NCBI GenBank assembly: GCA_036489885.1
Contig: DASXEW010000001.1
Location: forward strand, 248,001 to 312,000
Source of the DNA: Candidatus Baltobacteraceae bacterium
GTDB lineage: Bacteria; Vulcanimicrobiota; Vulcanimicrobiia; Vulcanimicrobiales; Vulcanimicrobiaceae
Direction: 5' to 3'
Length of the DNA: 64,000 nt
Of the stretch, positions 8,413 through 15,122 are shown piece by piece. The notes beneath the pieces are model-generated. The model ran no database searches. It was given only the letters and a program-made list of their open reading frames with translations, and was not told where the DNA came from. Position 1 is the stretch's first letter. The number at the start of each line of letters is the position of its first letter. The translations under genes and the position numbers were made by a program.

Positions 8413-8874
8413 TTATGGATGCCAGTTTCCGTTTTGATCGTACCAGCCGTTCGAATACGCGTGCCAGTTACCGCCCGAGTCATACCAACCGTTAGCGGCG
8501 CGACCTTCGTGCCAATTGCCATCGCGGTCGTACCAACCGTTGTGATAGGAGGGAGCCGGCTGACGATAGTAGTTCGCCGGCGCACCGACGTTGATCGTGT
8601 CGGCGTTCATCGTGCCATCACCGTTGTAGTGTCCGACGATCGCCACGCTCATACCGGGTTCGAGATCTGTTCCGGTCGGATTGATCACGGTGCCCGGATG
8701 CATGAAGACAGTCTCGCCGTTACCCAGCGTAAAGCTGCTCCCGTCGCGAGCCGCGATCGTTCCGTTCGCGCGTCCATACGCAGCCTGTGCCGACGCCGGC
8801 TGGGCAGTCGCCGTAAATGCCGTCGTCAGCACGAACGCGGTTAGCAAGGTGAGAGTCAGCGTGCGAAGTTTCAT
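8413..8874 (-). CDS. Secreted protein with GTVINPTG domain and three NGWYD-GNWH repeats
   Basis: The start at 8874 is supported by AAAGGAG about 13 bases upstream and yields a signal peptide (MKLRTLTLTLLTAFVLTTAF, cleavage near ASAQ). The N-terminal mature domain is paralogous to the protein at 6144-6440 (TLGNGETVFMHPGTVINPTG, then PGMSVAIVGHY). The C-terminus has three tandem copies of NGWYDxxGNWH, with the copies reading NGWYDRDGNWH, NGWYDSGGNWH and NGWYDQNGNWH. Such aromatic Trp/Tyr repeats suggest carbohydrate or surface binding, but this is inference. It converges on the sedolisin across a shared terminator. Confidence 0.78.
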   Translation of the reverse strand: MKLRTLTLTLLTAFVLTTAFTATAQPASAQAAYGRANGTIAARDGSSFTLGNGETVFMHPGTVINPTGTDLEPGMSVAIVGHYNGDGTMNADTINVGAPANYYRQPAPSYHNGWYDRDGNWHEGRAANGWYDSGGNWHAYSNGWYDQNGNWHP

Positions 8875-8956
8875 TTGCCGAGGGAGCTCCTTTCGAGAAC
8901 TCCCCATACCCCGAACCACGTAGAGAACTACGTGTACAAGACAACACCTCGCCCGC

Positions 8957-9787
8957 TTACCTGTTGGGCGTTGCTGCACTCCGTTCGCTCCACCGAGCGT
9001 ACAAATCGATTCTACCGTTGTCCAGGCTCGGATTTTTGCTACGGGCTTCTGCGACGCGATGGGGATCGAGCTCGCCGATCGCAACACCCGATGCCTCACC
9101 AAGTGAGATGACGCACACTCCGAGCGGGTCATACAGCACGCTGTTGCCACAATAGCCGGGTGGGCACTGATCGGCAGCGCCGACATAAACGGTATTTTCG
9201 ATTGCACGTGCGCGCAGCAGCGTCGCAAGGTGCATTTCTTTGAGCGGGCCTGCTAGCCAGGCGGTCGGCAAGAGCAGCGTTTGCGCGCCTTGGCGAACGA
9301 GATCGCGCGCGAGTTCCGGAAAGCGCAGATCGTAGCACGTCATCGCGCCGAAGCACATTCCGTCGAGCATGAACACGAGTGTGTCGCCCTCGCCGGCGCG
9401 CATGCGGTTGGATTCGCGATAGCCGAAGGCATCGTAGAGATGGATTTTTCGATAAACACCATGAAGTTTGCCGTCGTCCCCGGTAAGGACGAGCGTGTTG
9501 TAAACGTGCTTGGCGCCTTCGATCTTTTCGAACATGCCGGCGAGAATCCAAAGGTTGTGGCGATGTGAGAGTTCGCGCAACATCGAGACGAACGCTCCGT
9601 CCAGTGTTTCGGCCGCGCCGTCGAGCGGATCGTTCGGTTTGCCGAACCCAAACATTGATGCTTCGGGAAAAACGAGAAGCCGCGCGCCATGACGCGCCGC
9701 CGTCATCGTCGTGTCTGAAATATTTTGCCGGTTGAGCGCTTTATCGCTCCCAACGATGAGTTGCCCGAGGGCAAGCTTGAGGCTCAT
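8957..9787 (-). CDS. Carbon-nitrogen hydrolase (nitrilase superfamily amidase)
   Basis: The 276-residue cytoplasmic protein contains the full nitrilase-superfamily triad: E42 in VFPEASMFG, K114 in VYRKIHLYD and C151 in MTCYDLRFPELAR. The RKIHLYDAFGYRES context resembles omega-amidase and deaminated-glutathione amidase branches, which hydrolyse small amides, but these cannot be separated reliably by eye. It is the last gene of a three-gene minus-strand operon with the HD hydrolase (4-bp overlap) and the metallo-hydrolase, a combination suggestive of metabolite repair. Confidence 0.87.
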   Translation of the reverse strand: MSLKLALGQLIVGSDKALNRQNISDTTMTAARHGARLLVFPEASMFGFGKPNDPLDGAAETLDGAFVSMLRELSHRHNLWILAGMFEKIEGAKHVYNTLVLTGDDGKLHGVYRKIHLYDAFGYRESNRMRAGEGDTLVFMLDGMCFGAMTCYDLRFPELARDLVRQGAQTLLLPTAWLAGPLKEMHLATLLRARAIENTVYVGAADQCPPGYCGNSVLYDPLGVCVISLGEASGVAIGELDPHRVAEARSKNPSLDNGRIDLYARWSERSAATPNR

Positions 9788-11034
9788 CGGACGAAGGGCA
9801 GCGGCAAACTTTCGCGCCGCAAACGCGCATCGATGTCACCGCACAGGGCACGCGCCTCATCGATCGGCACGCGTTTCTTGTCGGCGAAGATTTTGCGCCA
9901 GTAGGCCTTGCCTGAAAGTTTTGCGATCAAATCGGAAGCCTCACGTGCGTCGACGATTCCGCGTCGCGTTCCGACCCAAACCGTGGGAGTCGTAGGGTGG
10001 CTGGAAAGCGTCGGGACGCCGAGCGGTAAGCGGTGCAGCAGCTCCTCTTGCGCATCGATCCAAATCGCGTCTCCCCAGCGTTCGCGCAATGTCCGTTCAT
10101 GCGCTGCGAATATGGTCAGGTCCCGCTCGGCCGTGAATTCGGCGATCAGAGCGTAGGGGGTCTCCCGGTCACGAAGTGCCCGCGCTGACTCCGTGTTGAC
10201 CGTCCGCAGCGCATCGAAGACACGAAAATCGTCCCAGGCAAGATACTCGTCGATCGGATCGAGCTTCGATGGGTCGGGCCAAAGCTCGCTGAGCGCCTCT
10301 TGTAGTACATGCTCGAACATCCGGGTCGTGTGGTGGAAGTACACGGTCGCGAACATCATGTAGCGCGCCAAGACGAACGACTCGAGGGCAACGACGCCAC
10401 GTCCGTCGACGCCGAGCAACGGCTCGCCTCGCACGTCGAGGATGCGCAGGGAGCCGATCAGCTGATCGACATCGTAGCTCCCGCCGGAGACGCCGGTAAA
10501 GTACGCGTCGCGCAGCAGATAATCCATGCGATCGCAGTCGAGGTTCGGGCCGCTGACGAGCTCGCGCAATACCGGATAGCGCGTCGCGCCCCCGGCGACC
10601 AGCGAGAGCACTTCGAACGAATCCAGCTCCATGTCCGCAAGCGCACGATCAACTTGCGGGAGCGCGAGGATGGCTGCCGTCCGCGTTTCGTGACGCCGGC
10701 CGAGCACGGCTTCGCAAGCGTGCGAGAACGGACCGTGTCCGATGTCGTGCAGAAGCAGGCTCGCCCGCAACAGCCGGCGCTGCTTCTTGAAGTCGGCTTC
10801 GTCTGAAAAGAATTCCGACGAATGCTGCCAGAGCGTCGCAAAGACGCGCTCGCCGACGGCAAGCGCACCGAGTGCATGCGTGAAGCGCGAATGTTCGGCG
10901 GACGGAAATGCAAGATATGCGAGCCCGAGCTGCCGCAACCGTCGGAGTCGTTGAAACGCGACCAACCCGACGAGCTGCATTTCGGCATCGTCGAGTTCGA
11001 TGAACCGGTGAATCGGATCGAAGATCCGCTTCAA
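9784..11034 (-). CDS. HD-domain phosphohydrolase (dGTPase/SAMHD1-like)
   Basis: The 416-residue protein starts with the family opening DPIHRFIELDDAE and carries an HD metal site: H53 in HSRFTHALG, H96-D97 in LLHDIGHGPFSHA, and an Asp near residue 167 in NLDCDRMDYLLRDA. The DPIH start and CDRMDYLLRD motif are those of the SAMHD1/YdhJ-like branch, whose members cleave dNTPs or related phosphoesters. Overlaps of 4 bp with the genes on both sides show tight coupling in an operon with a nitrilase and a metallo-hydrolase. The substrate remains inferred. Confidence 0.85.
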   Translation of the reverse strand: MKRIFDPIHRFIELDDAEMQLVGLVAFQRLRRLRQLGLAYLAFPSAEHSRFTHALGALAVGERVFATLWQHSSEFFSDEADFKKQRRLLRASLLLHDIGHGPFSHACEAVLGRRHETRTAAILALPQVDRALADMELDSFEVLSLVAGGATRYPVLRELVSGPNLDCDRMDYLLRDAYFTGVSGGSYDVDQLIGSLRILDVRGEPLLGVDGRGVVALESFVLARYMMFATVYFHHTTRMFEHVLQEALSELWPDPSKLDPIDEYLAWDDFRVFDALRTVNTESARALRDRETPYALIAEFTAERDLTIFAAHERTLRERWGDAIWIDAQEELLHRLPLGVPTLSSHPTTPTVWVGTRRGIVDAREASDLIAKLSGKAYWRKIFADKKRVPIDEARALCGDIDARLRRESLPLPFVR

Positions 11035-11963
11035 ACTTGCGTCGTCTCTCCCGGCTTCATTACGATTGCTCGTGCGCGCGGGGCAGTTTGTTTCAGCGCG
11101 GCTGCGAATTTATCGCCGGCTTCGGTGCCTATCACGAGACCGTTGTGCGCGTAGTGAACCGGGATCGCAACCGTCGCGCCCAGCATGCGCACGGCCTCGG
11201 CGGCATCCGCGGGTCCCATCGTGAACGCACCGTTCCCCACGCAAACGATCGCGAGATCCGGTTTGTAGCGCCGTCCGATCAGCGCCATGTCGCCGAAGAG
11301 GTCGGTGTCACCGGACGCATAGACGTTCAGACCGCCGATTTGTGCGACGAAGCCGATCGACGGCAAGCCGAACGTTGTTGAATGGACAGCCGGAACGACG
11401 ACCGCGCGCATCCCACCGTGCGACCCAACGCCGCCGATATTGCCGCCCGCGCCGCTGTTGACGACGATCGCCGTTTCGTCGAGTCCGGCTTCTTTGAATT
11501 TCGGGACGAGTGCGTAGCGCATCAGGTCGCTAAAGCCCATCGTTTTCACATTCAGCCCGCGTTCGTGTAGCGTTTTCAGCAACTCGAAATAGTCGCCGAT
11601 GTGGTCGCCGTGGTCGTGCGTGAGCAAGACCAGAATCGCTTCCGGCTTGCGCGCAGCGACATGATCGGCATATGCGGCTGCGCTGGACAGCTCGGGCGGC
11701 TTCTTGAGGTTAAAGCGATCGTATCCGGCATTGTTCCAGATCCACGCGTCGACCAGCATGATCTGCTTGCTGTCGGGGGTCGATAGTTCGGTTACACCGC
11801 CGCCGAGCCAACGAACGTTGATCGGGACGCGCGGGCCGGCTTGCGCAATTTGCTCGGCTCCGGCAAACGATGCTATCGGCGCCAGTGCCGCGGCGGTCCC
11901 AAGACCAGTCGCGGTCGATGCCTTTAGAAAATCAGCGCGTGTAAATGGCGATTCGAGGCACAT
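11031..11963 (-). CDS. Exported metallo-beta-lactamase-fold hydrolase (UlaG-like)
   Basis: GAGGGGAG lies five bases before the ATG at 11963 and decides this start; the in-frame ATG at 11978 would place that ribosome site inside the gene. The N-terminus (FTRADFLKASTATGLGTAAA, ending ASFAGAEQ) looks like an export signal. Metal-binding motifs are LTHDHGDHIGDY, the later VVPAVHSTTFG, ASGDTDLFGD and PVHYAHNG, which is the UlaG/L-ascorbate-lactonase-like arrangement. It probably hydrolyses a lactone or phosphodiester; substrate unknown. It leads the operon with the HD hydrolase and nitrilase. Confidence 0.82.
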   Translation of the reverse strand: MCLESPFTRADFLKASTATGLGTAAALAPIASFAGAEQIAQAGPRVPINVRWLGGGVTELSTPDSKQIMLVDAWIWNNAGYDRFNLKKPPELSSAAAYADHVAARKPEAILVLLTHDHGDHIGDYFELLKTLHERGLNVKTMGFSDLMRYALVPKFKEAGLDETAIVVNSGAGGNIGGVGSHGGMRAVVVPAVHSTTFGLPSIGFVAQIGGLNVYASGDTDLFGDMALIGRRYKPDLAIVCVGNGAFTMGPADAAEAVRMLGATVAIPVHYAHNGLVIGTEAGDKFAAALKQTAPRARAIVMKPGETTQV

Positions 11964-12026
11964 GTCGGCTCCCCTCAAGGTCCGTTTTAATTGAAGGGAG
12001 GTAGACTACGAGCCGGTGTCCTTCCT

Positions 12027-13025
12027 TTATCTCGCCGCGCGGAGCCGCTCGCGTCGTTTAAGTGCCGACAGTTCCGCTCCAAGATAGCCCGCGATCGCCT
12101 TCATCCCGAATTCTCCGGCAGCCGCCTCGGCTTCAGGATTGTAATTCGTGTTGAAGTTGGCGTCGTAAACGAATGGCCGGCCGTGCTCGTCTTGGATGAA
12201 CTCGATGCCGGCGATTTGCGCGTCGTGCGCGGCGAGAAATGCCTCGCACTTCTCGATCAGCGGGCTCGCAAATTCGGGCTGGATCGCAAAGCGCGGACGC
12301 GGGGCTTCCTGTGGCGCGCAGATCGCGGCGTCGGGAGCGCAGACGTCCGCCGGGCACAGCTCGAAGCCTTGAGACGTATCGACGTTCACGGCGTAGAAGA
12401 AATCGCCGCCGATAAACTCCAGGCGTGTGATCGTCGGCGTCGCCGCCTGGATGTATTGCTGCACCAGCGTCACGCCGTCAACCGGAGCGGGAAGCTCCCC
12501 GCCGCCGAGCGCCGTAACGAGTGCGTCGACGTTGCGGAAGAGCCGCACGCCGAGGCCTTTGCCGCCGCGATTCGGCTTGACGACAAACGGGCCCGCAAAC
12601 GTTTGCGCTGCGGCGATGATCGCCTGATCGCCCACCGCCGCAAGCGTGGCGGGCGTCCAGATGTCAAAGGGTGCGAGGGCCGCATACTGCGCGATCTTGC
12701 TGCGCTCGAGCGCGAGTGATTTACGGCCGTTGACGACGCGGCGTCCATGTTCGTCGAGCCATGCCAGCAAAACGTCGGTTAGCTCGATTGCGTAGCGATG
12801 GTCGCGCGTGTGCGATGAGGCGCTCATGCGGTTGTAGAAGACGCCGCGCGGCGGCGCTTGCGCAAAATCGATCAGCCCGGTGTCTACGAAGATGTCTTCG
12901 TAGGGCAGGTGCAGCTCGTCGAGTGCTGCGTGCAACGGAACGACCCACGCGTCATTCTCGTGGATGATGTAGATTTTAGATTCGGCGTACTGCGATAGCT
13001 CTGCGGAGAGCATTATTTTCCTCAT
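12027..13025 (-). CDS. ATP-grasp ligase, RimK-like
   Basis: Downstream of the ATG at 13025 (MRKIMLSAEL) the protein has about 332 residues. The ATP-grasp core is visible in FAGPFVVKPNRGGKGLGVRLF (the nucleotide-binding Lys and Gly-rich loop) and IAGIEFIQDEHGRPFVYDAN, followed by NTNYNPEAE, which supplies the Mg-binding acidic and Asn residues. RimK-type enzymes join an amino acid to a carboxylate using ATP. The conserved NFNTNYN end is typical of small-molecule ligases rather than ribosomal modification, but the substrate is unknown. A terminator just upstream (13045-13078) isolates it from the micro-ORF and the peroxiredoxin gene. Confidence 0.8.
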   Translation of the reverse strand: MRKIMLSAELSQYAESKIYIIHENDAWVVPLHAALDELHLPYEDIFVDTGLIDFAQAPPRGVFYNRMSASSHTRDHRYAIELTDVLLAWLDEHGRRVVNGRKSLALERSKIAQYAALAPFDIWTPATLAAVGDQAIIAAAQTFAGPFVVKPNRGGKGLGVRLFRNVDALVTALGGGELPAPVDGVTLVQQYIQAATPTITRLEFIGGDFFYAVNVDTSQGFELCPADVCAPDAAICAPQEAPRPRFAIQPEFASPLIEKCEAFLAAHDAQIAGIEFIQDEHGRPFVYDANFNTNYNPEAEAAAGEFGMKAIAGYLGAELSALKRRERLRAAR

Positions 13026-13044
13026 CGGCTTCACGTAAGTGCTG

Positions 13045-13078
13045 AAAAACAAAAGGCCCCCACCGGTCGGTGAGGGTC
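13045..13078 (-). terminator. Rho-independent terminator or attenuator upstream of the ATP-grasp gene
   Basis: On the minus strand, an 8-bp stem with one mismatch (positions 13069-13076 against 13057-13064), extended by a G-U and a G-C pair, has a four-base loop. It is followed by TTTTGTTTTT at 13054-13045. It lies between the end of the micro-ORF (13088) and the ATP-grasp start (13025). It either ends the peroxiredoxin transcript or acts as an attenuator. Confidence 0.75.
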
Positions 13079-13087
13079 TCGTGAAGC

Positions 13088-13162
13088 CTACGAGGCTGCG
13101 CGAACGACCGCTACGCCGACCCCAGCAAGGGCGACATACAACAGGCCATTTTTTCGCAGCAC
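13088..13162 (-). CDS. Possible 24-residue hydrophobic micro-protein
   Basis: A GTG-started frame encodes VLRKNGLLYVALAGVGVAVV followed by RAAS and a TAG. The composition (basic start, one hydrophobic Gly/Ala/Val helix) looks like a single-pass membrane micro-protein, and the frame ends ten bases before a terminator stem. It lies 19 bases downstream of the peroxiredoxin-like gene. No good ribosome site is visible, so this could equally be untranslated spacer. Confidence 0.3.
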   Translation of the reverse strand: MLRKNGLLYVALAGVGVAVVRAAS

Positions 13163-13181
13163 GCGTTCATTGCGCCAAACA

Positions 13182-13829
13182 CTAACACAGTTCCCGAAGG
13201 AACGCAACCGTCGCATCTGGTTCGGGTCGGCGCGTGTAGTCCGGGTCTGCGTCAACCTTTCGGATGATGCCGTCCGTCGACACGATAAAGCGCGCCGGAA
13301 CCGGCAGCGTCCACGATTCGTCAGCGTTGTAATCAGGAAGATTCAGTGGAAAACTCTTGTAGATTTTGATGAGATAATCGGGGAGCCGGAAGACCAAACC
13401 GAAGCGAGCGGCGACTTCGTTCCGCAAATCGGAGAGGACGTCGAACGGTAGGCTATGCTGGTCGTGGACGACCTTTGCGAACTCTCGGGTCGTTGGCGAG
13501 ATCGCGACCAAATCCGCGCCGAGCGCGCGGATGTCGTTATACGAGCGGCCTAGAGCTGACAGCTCTAGATTGCAGTACGGTCACCATTTGCCCCGATAGA
13601 AAGTAACGACGAGCGGCCCTTTTGTGAGGAAAGTCGCGGAGTCAATTTCGTGTCCATCTTGATTCGGCAGGCGAAAAGCCGGCATCGACTGACCAACCTT
13701 GAGGATTCGCTCGAGCGCTCGTGACTTACGGAGCTCGTCAACCGCTCGGTGCATCTCCGCGACCACTTCAGGCGGTCTCTTAGCCTCGGCGGCGGTACGC
13801 GTGCGATCGAGTATCTCAGCCAGTGACAT
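13182..13829 (-). CDS. Probable selenoprotein: AhpC/TSA-type peroxiredoxin-like protein with in-frame UGA
   Basis: One continuous frame of 215 residues runs from an ATG with an excellent ribosome site (AAGGAGAG, 3 bases upstream) to TAG at 13182, interrupted only by TGA at 13581-13583. Reading TGA as residue 83 gives VTFYRGKW-U-PYCNLELSAL, exactly where this thioredoxin-fold family has FYRGxWCPYCN. The frame downstream continues perfectly (IRALGADLVAISPTTREF, then PVPARFIVSTDGIIRKVD), so this is not a decayed gene. Selenocysteine replaces the peroxidatic Cys of a CxxC-type site and a SECIS-like hairpin follows. The protein should reduce peroxides or disulfides in the cytoplasm. It diverges from the permease at 13858 with only 28 bases between. 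Sec assignment is inference; no sel genes are in this window. Confidence 0.88.
13550..13568 (-). promoter_or_regulatory. Candidate bacterial SECIS element
   Basis: On the mRNA, CTAGAGCT and AGCTCTAG form a perfect 8-bp stem with a GUC loop. The stem begins 12 nt after the UGA, so the loop starts 20 nt after it, and the first loop base is G. The bacterial SECIS consensus calls for a small loop with an early G, 16-37 nt after the UGA, and this hairpin satisfies all of it. It lies inside the coding region. Confidence 0.82.
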
Positions 13830-13857
13830 TTTCTCTCCTTCGCGAAGTCTTGTGACA

Positions 13858-15090
13858 ATGATGGTCTTGAATGCGGTTGCGGCCGGCCTGCTCCAGTCGC
13901 TGCAGTTTTTCTGGGACAGTCTCTTCGGGCTGATCTTCGGCTTCTTGATTTCCGCAGTGGTTCAAGTCGTGCTGACGCCCGCGATGATGCATCGCTATCT
14001 AGGCGGCAATCTGCGCGGCATTCTATCTGCCGCCGGATTCGGCATCATCGCATCGGCATGTTCGTACGGCGCTTCCGCTGCAGCCAAAGGGTTCTATCAG
14101 CGCGGCGCCGACATTCGCGCGGTCTTTTCGTTCCTGATTTCGTCGACGAACATGAATCTGGCGATTTTGATTCTCTTTTGGAGTCTGCTCGGTTGGAAGT
14201 TTGCGTTCGCCGAGTTTTTCGGCGGGGTCATCATCATCGCGGTCGTGGTTACGGGATTCAGCGTGGTTTTCGGGCGCGATGAACTGGAACGGCTGCGCCG
14301 CGAGCGTCCAGCCCCTGGTGGTGCGCAGCCCGGGATCGTCACAGAGTGTCCGATTTGCGGGATGGAAGGCGAGCCTGATCTCGCAGTGACTTGCGAGGGG
14401 CGGACATATCTTGCGTGCGGGCAGAAGCACGCAAAAGATCTCGCGGCAGATCCCAGACGATGGGTGGGCGACGGGAACACAGACGCAGCCGATGGTGCCG
14501 CGGGTTGGCGCGCCCTGCGCGATCCGGCGACGTGGCGAACGATCGCCGAAACTGCGCTAGCCGACGTCGCAATGCTTCGCAACGAACTGATCGTCGGCTA
14601 CGTAATTGCCGGATTCGCCGCCGCGCTCGTTCCGCAAGATTGGTTTGCGCGCGCGCTGCAGAGTGTCGGCTCAGTTCCCTACGCTGGTTATATCTTGCTT
14701 CTTGCAGTTGGCCTACTATTAGCGGTCATCTCGTTCATCTGCTCGATGGGGAACGTTCCGATCGCGCGGTTTCTCGCGCAAGCCGGAATCCCGCTTGGAG
14801 CGAATACAACGTTTATCTATGGCGATCTGCTGATTCCGCCGCTTATCGCCATCTACATGAAATCGTTTCCCGCGCGCGTCGTTCGATGGTTCATCATCTT
14901 GTTCGTCCTGGGCGCAATGCTTGCGGGTGCAGTGATGGAGCGCGCGATCGGCGACGTCTTTGGAGGAGTCTCGATGGGGTCGATGGAGCTGAACGATCGC
15001 GTTACGCTCCTGTTGAACGGCATCGGGATCATTGCGGTCGCGTTCGTTTTCGTGGCGTCGCGCGCGGCGCGCTCGGAAGCGACCTCGTAG
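13858..15090 (+). CDS. ArsP/DUF318-type permease with an internal YHS-like metal-binding insert
   Basis: The protein of about 410 residues has two similar membrane halves: SAAGFGIIASACSYGASAAA in the first and VISFICSMGNVPIARFLAQ in the second. This is the layout of the ArsP_1 (PF03773) permease family, known for organoarsenical or metal efflux. Between the halves, near residues 160-200, sits a soluble segment CPICGMEGEP...YLACGQKHAKDL, which resembles a YHS/metal-binding module with a CxxCxM site. Cysteines also lie in the membrane motifs (ACSYG, ICSMG). The ATG at 13858 is preferred; GTG at 13852 is possible. It is divergent from the selenoprotein candidate, so both may respond to metalloid or oxidative stress (inference). 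Confidence 0.82.
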   Translation: MMVLNAVAAGLLQSLQFFWDSLFGLIFGFLISAVVQVVLTPAMMHRYLGGNLRGILSAAGFGIIASACSYGASAAAKGFYQRGADIRAVFSFLISSTNMNLAILILFWSLLGWKFAFAEFFGGVIIIAVVVTGFSVVFGRDELERLRRERPAPGGAQPGIVTECPICGMEGEPDLAVTCEGRTYLACGQKHAKDLAADPRRWVGDGNTDAADGAAGWRALRDPATWRTIAETALADVAMLRNELIVGYVIAGFAAALVPQDWFARALQSVGSVPYAGYILLLAVGLLLAVISFICSMGNVPIARFLAQAGIPLGANTTFIYGDLLIPPLIAIYMKSFPARVVRWFIILFVLGAMLAGAVMERAIGDVFGGVSMGSMELNDRVTLLLNGIGIIAVAFVFVASRAARSEATS

Positions 15091-15122
15091 CGGGGTAGCC
15101 GAGGCCCGGCGCGAAGATTCAA

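Noticed and set aside
13581-13583. Treating the UGA as a nonsense mutation and calling two separate genes at 13581-13829 and 13182-13511
   Set aside because: The frame is intact on both sides, the codon falls exactly on the family's redox Cys, and a SECIS-like hairpin follows.
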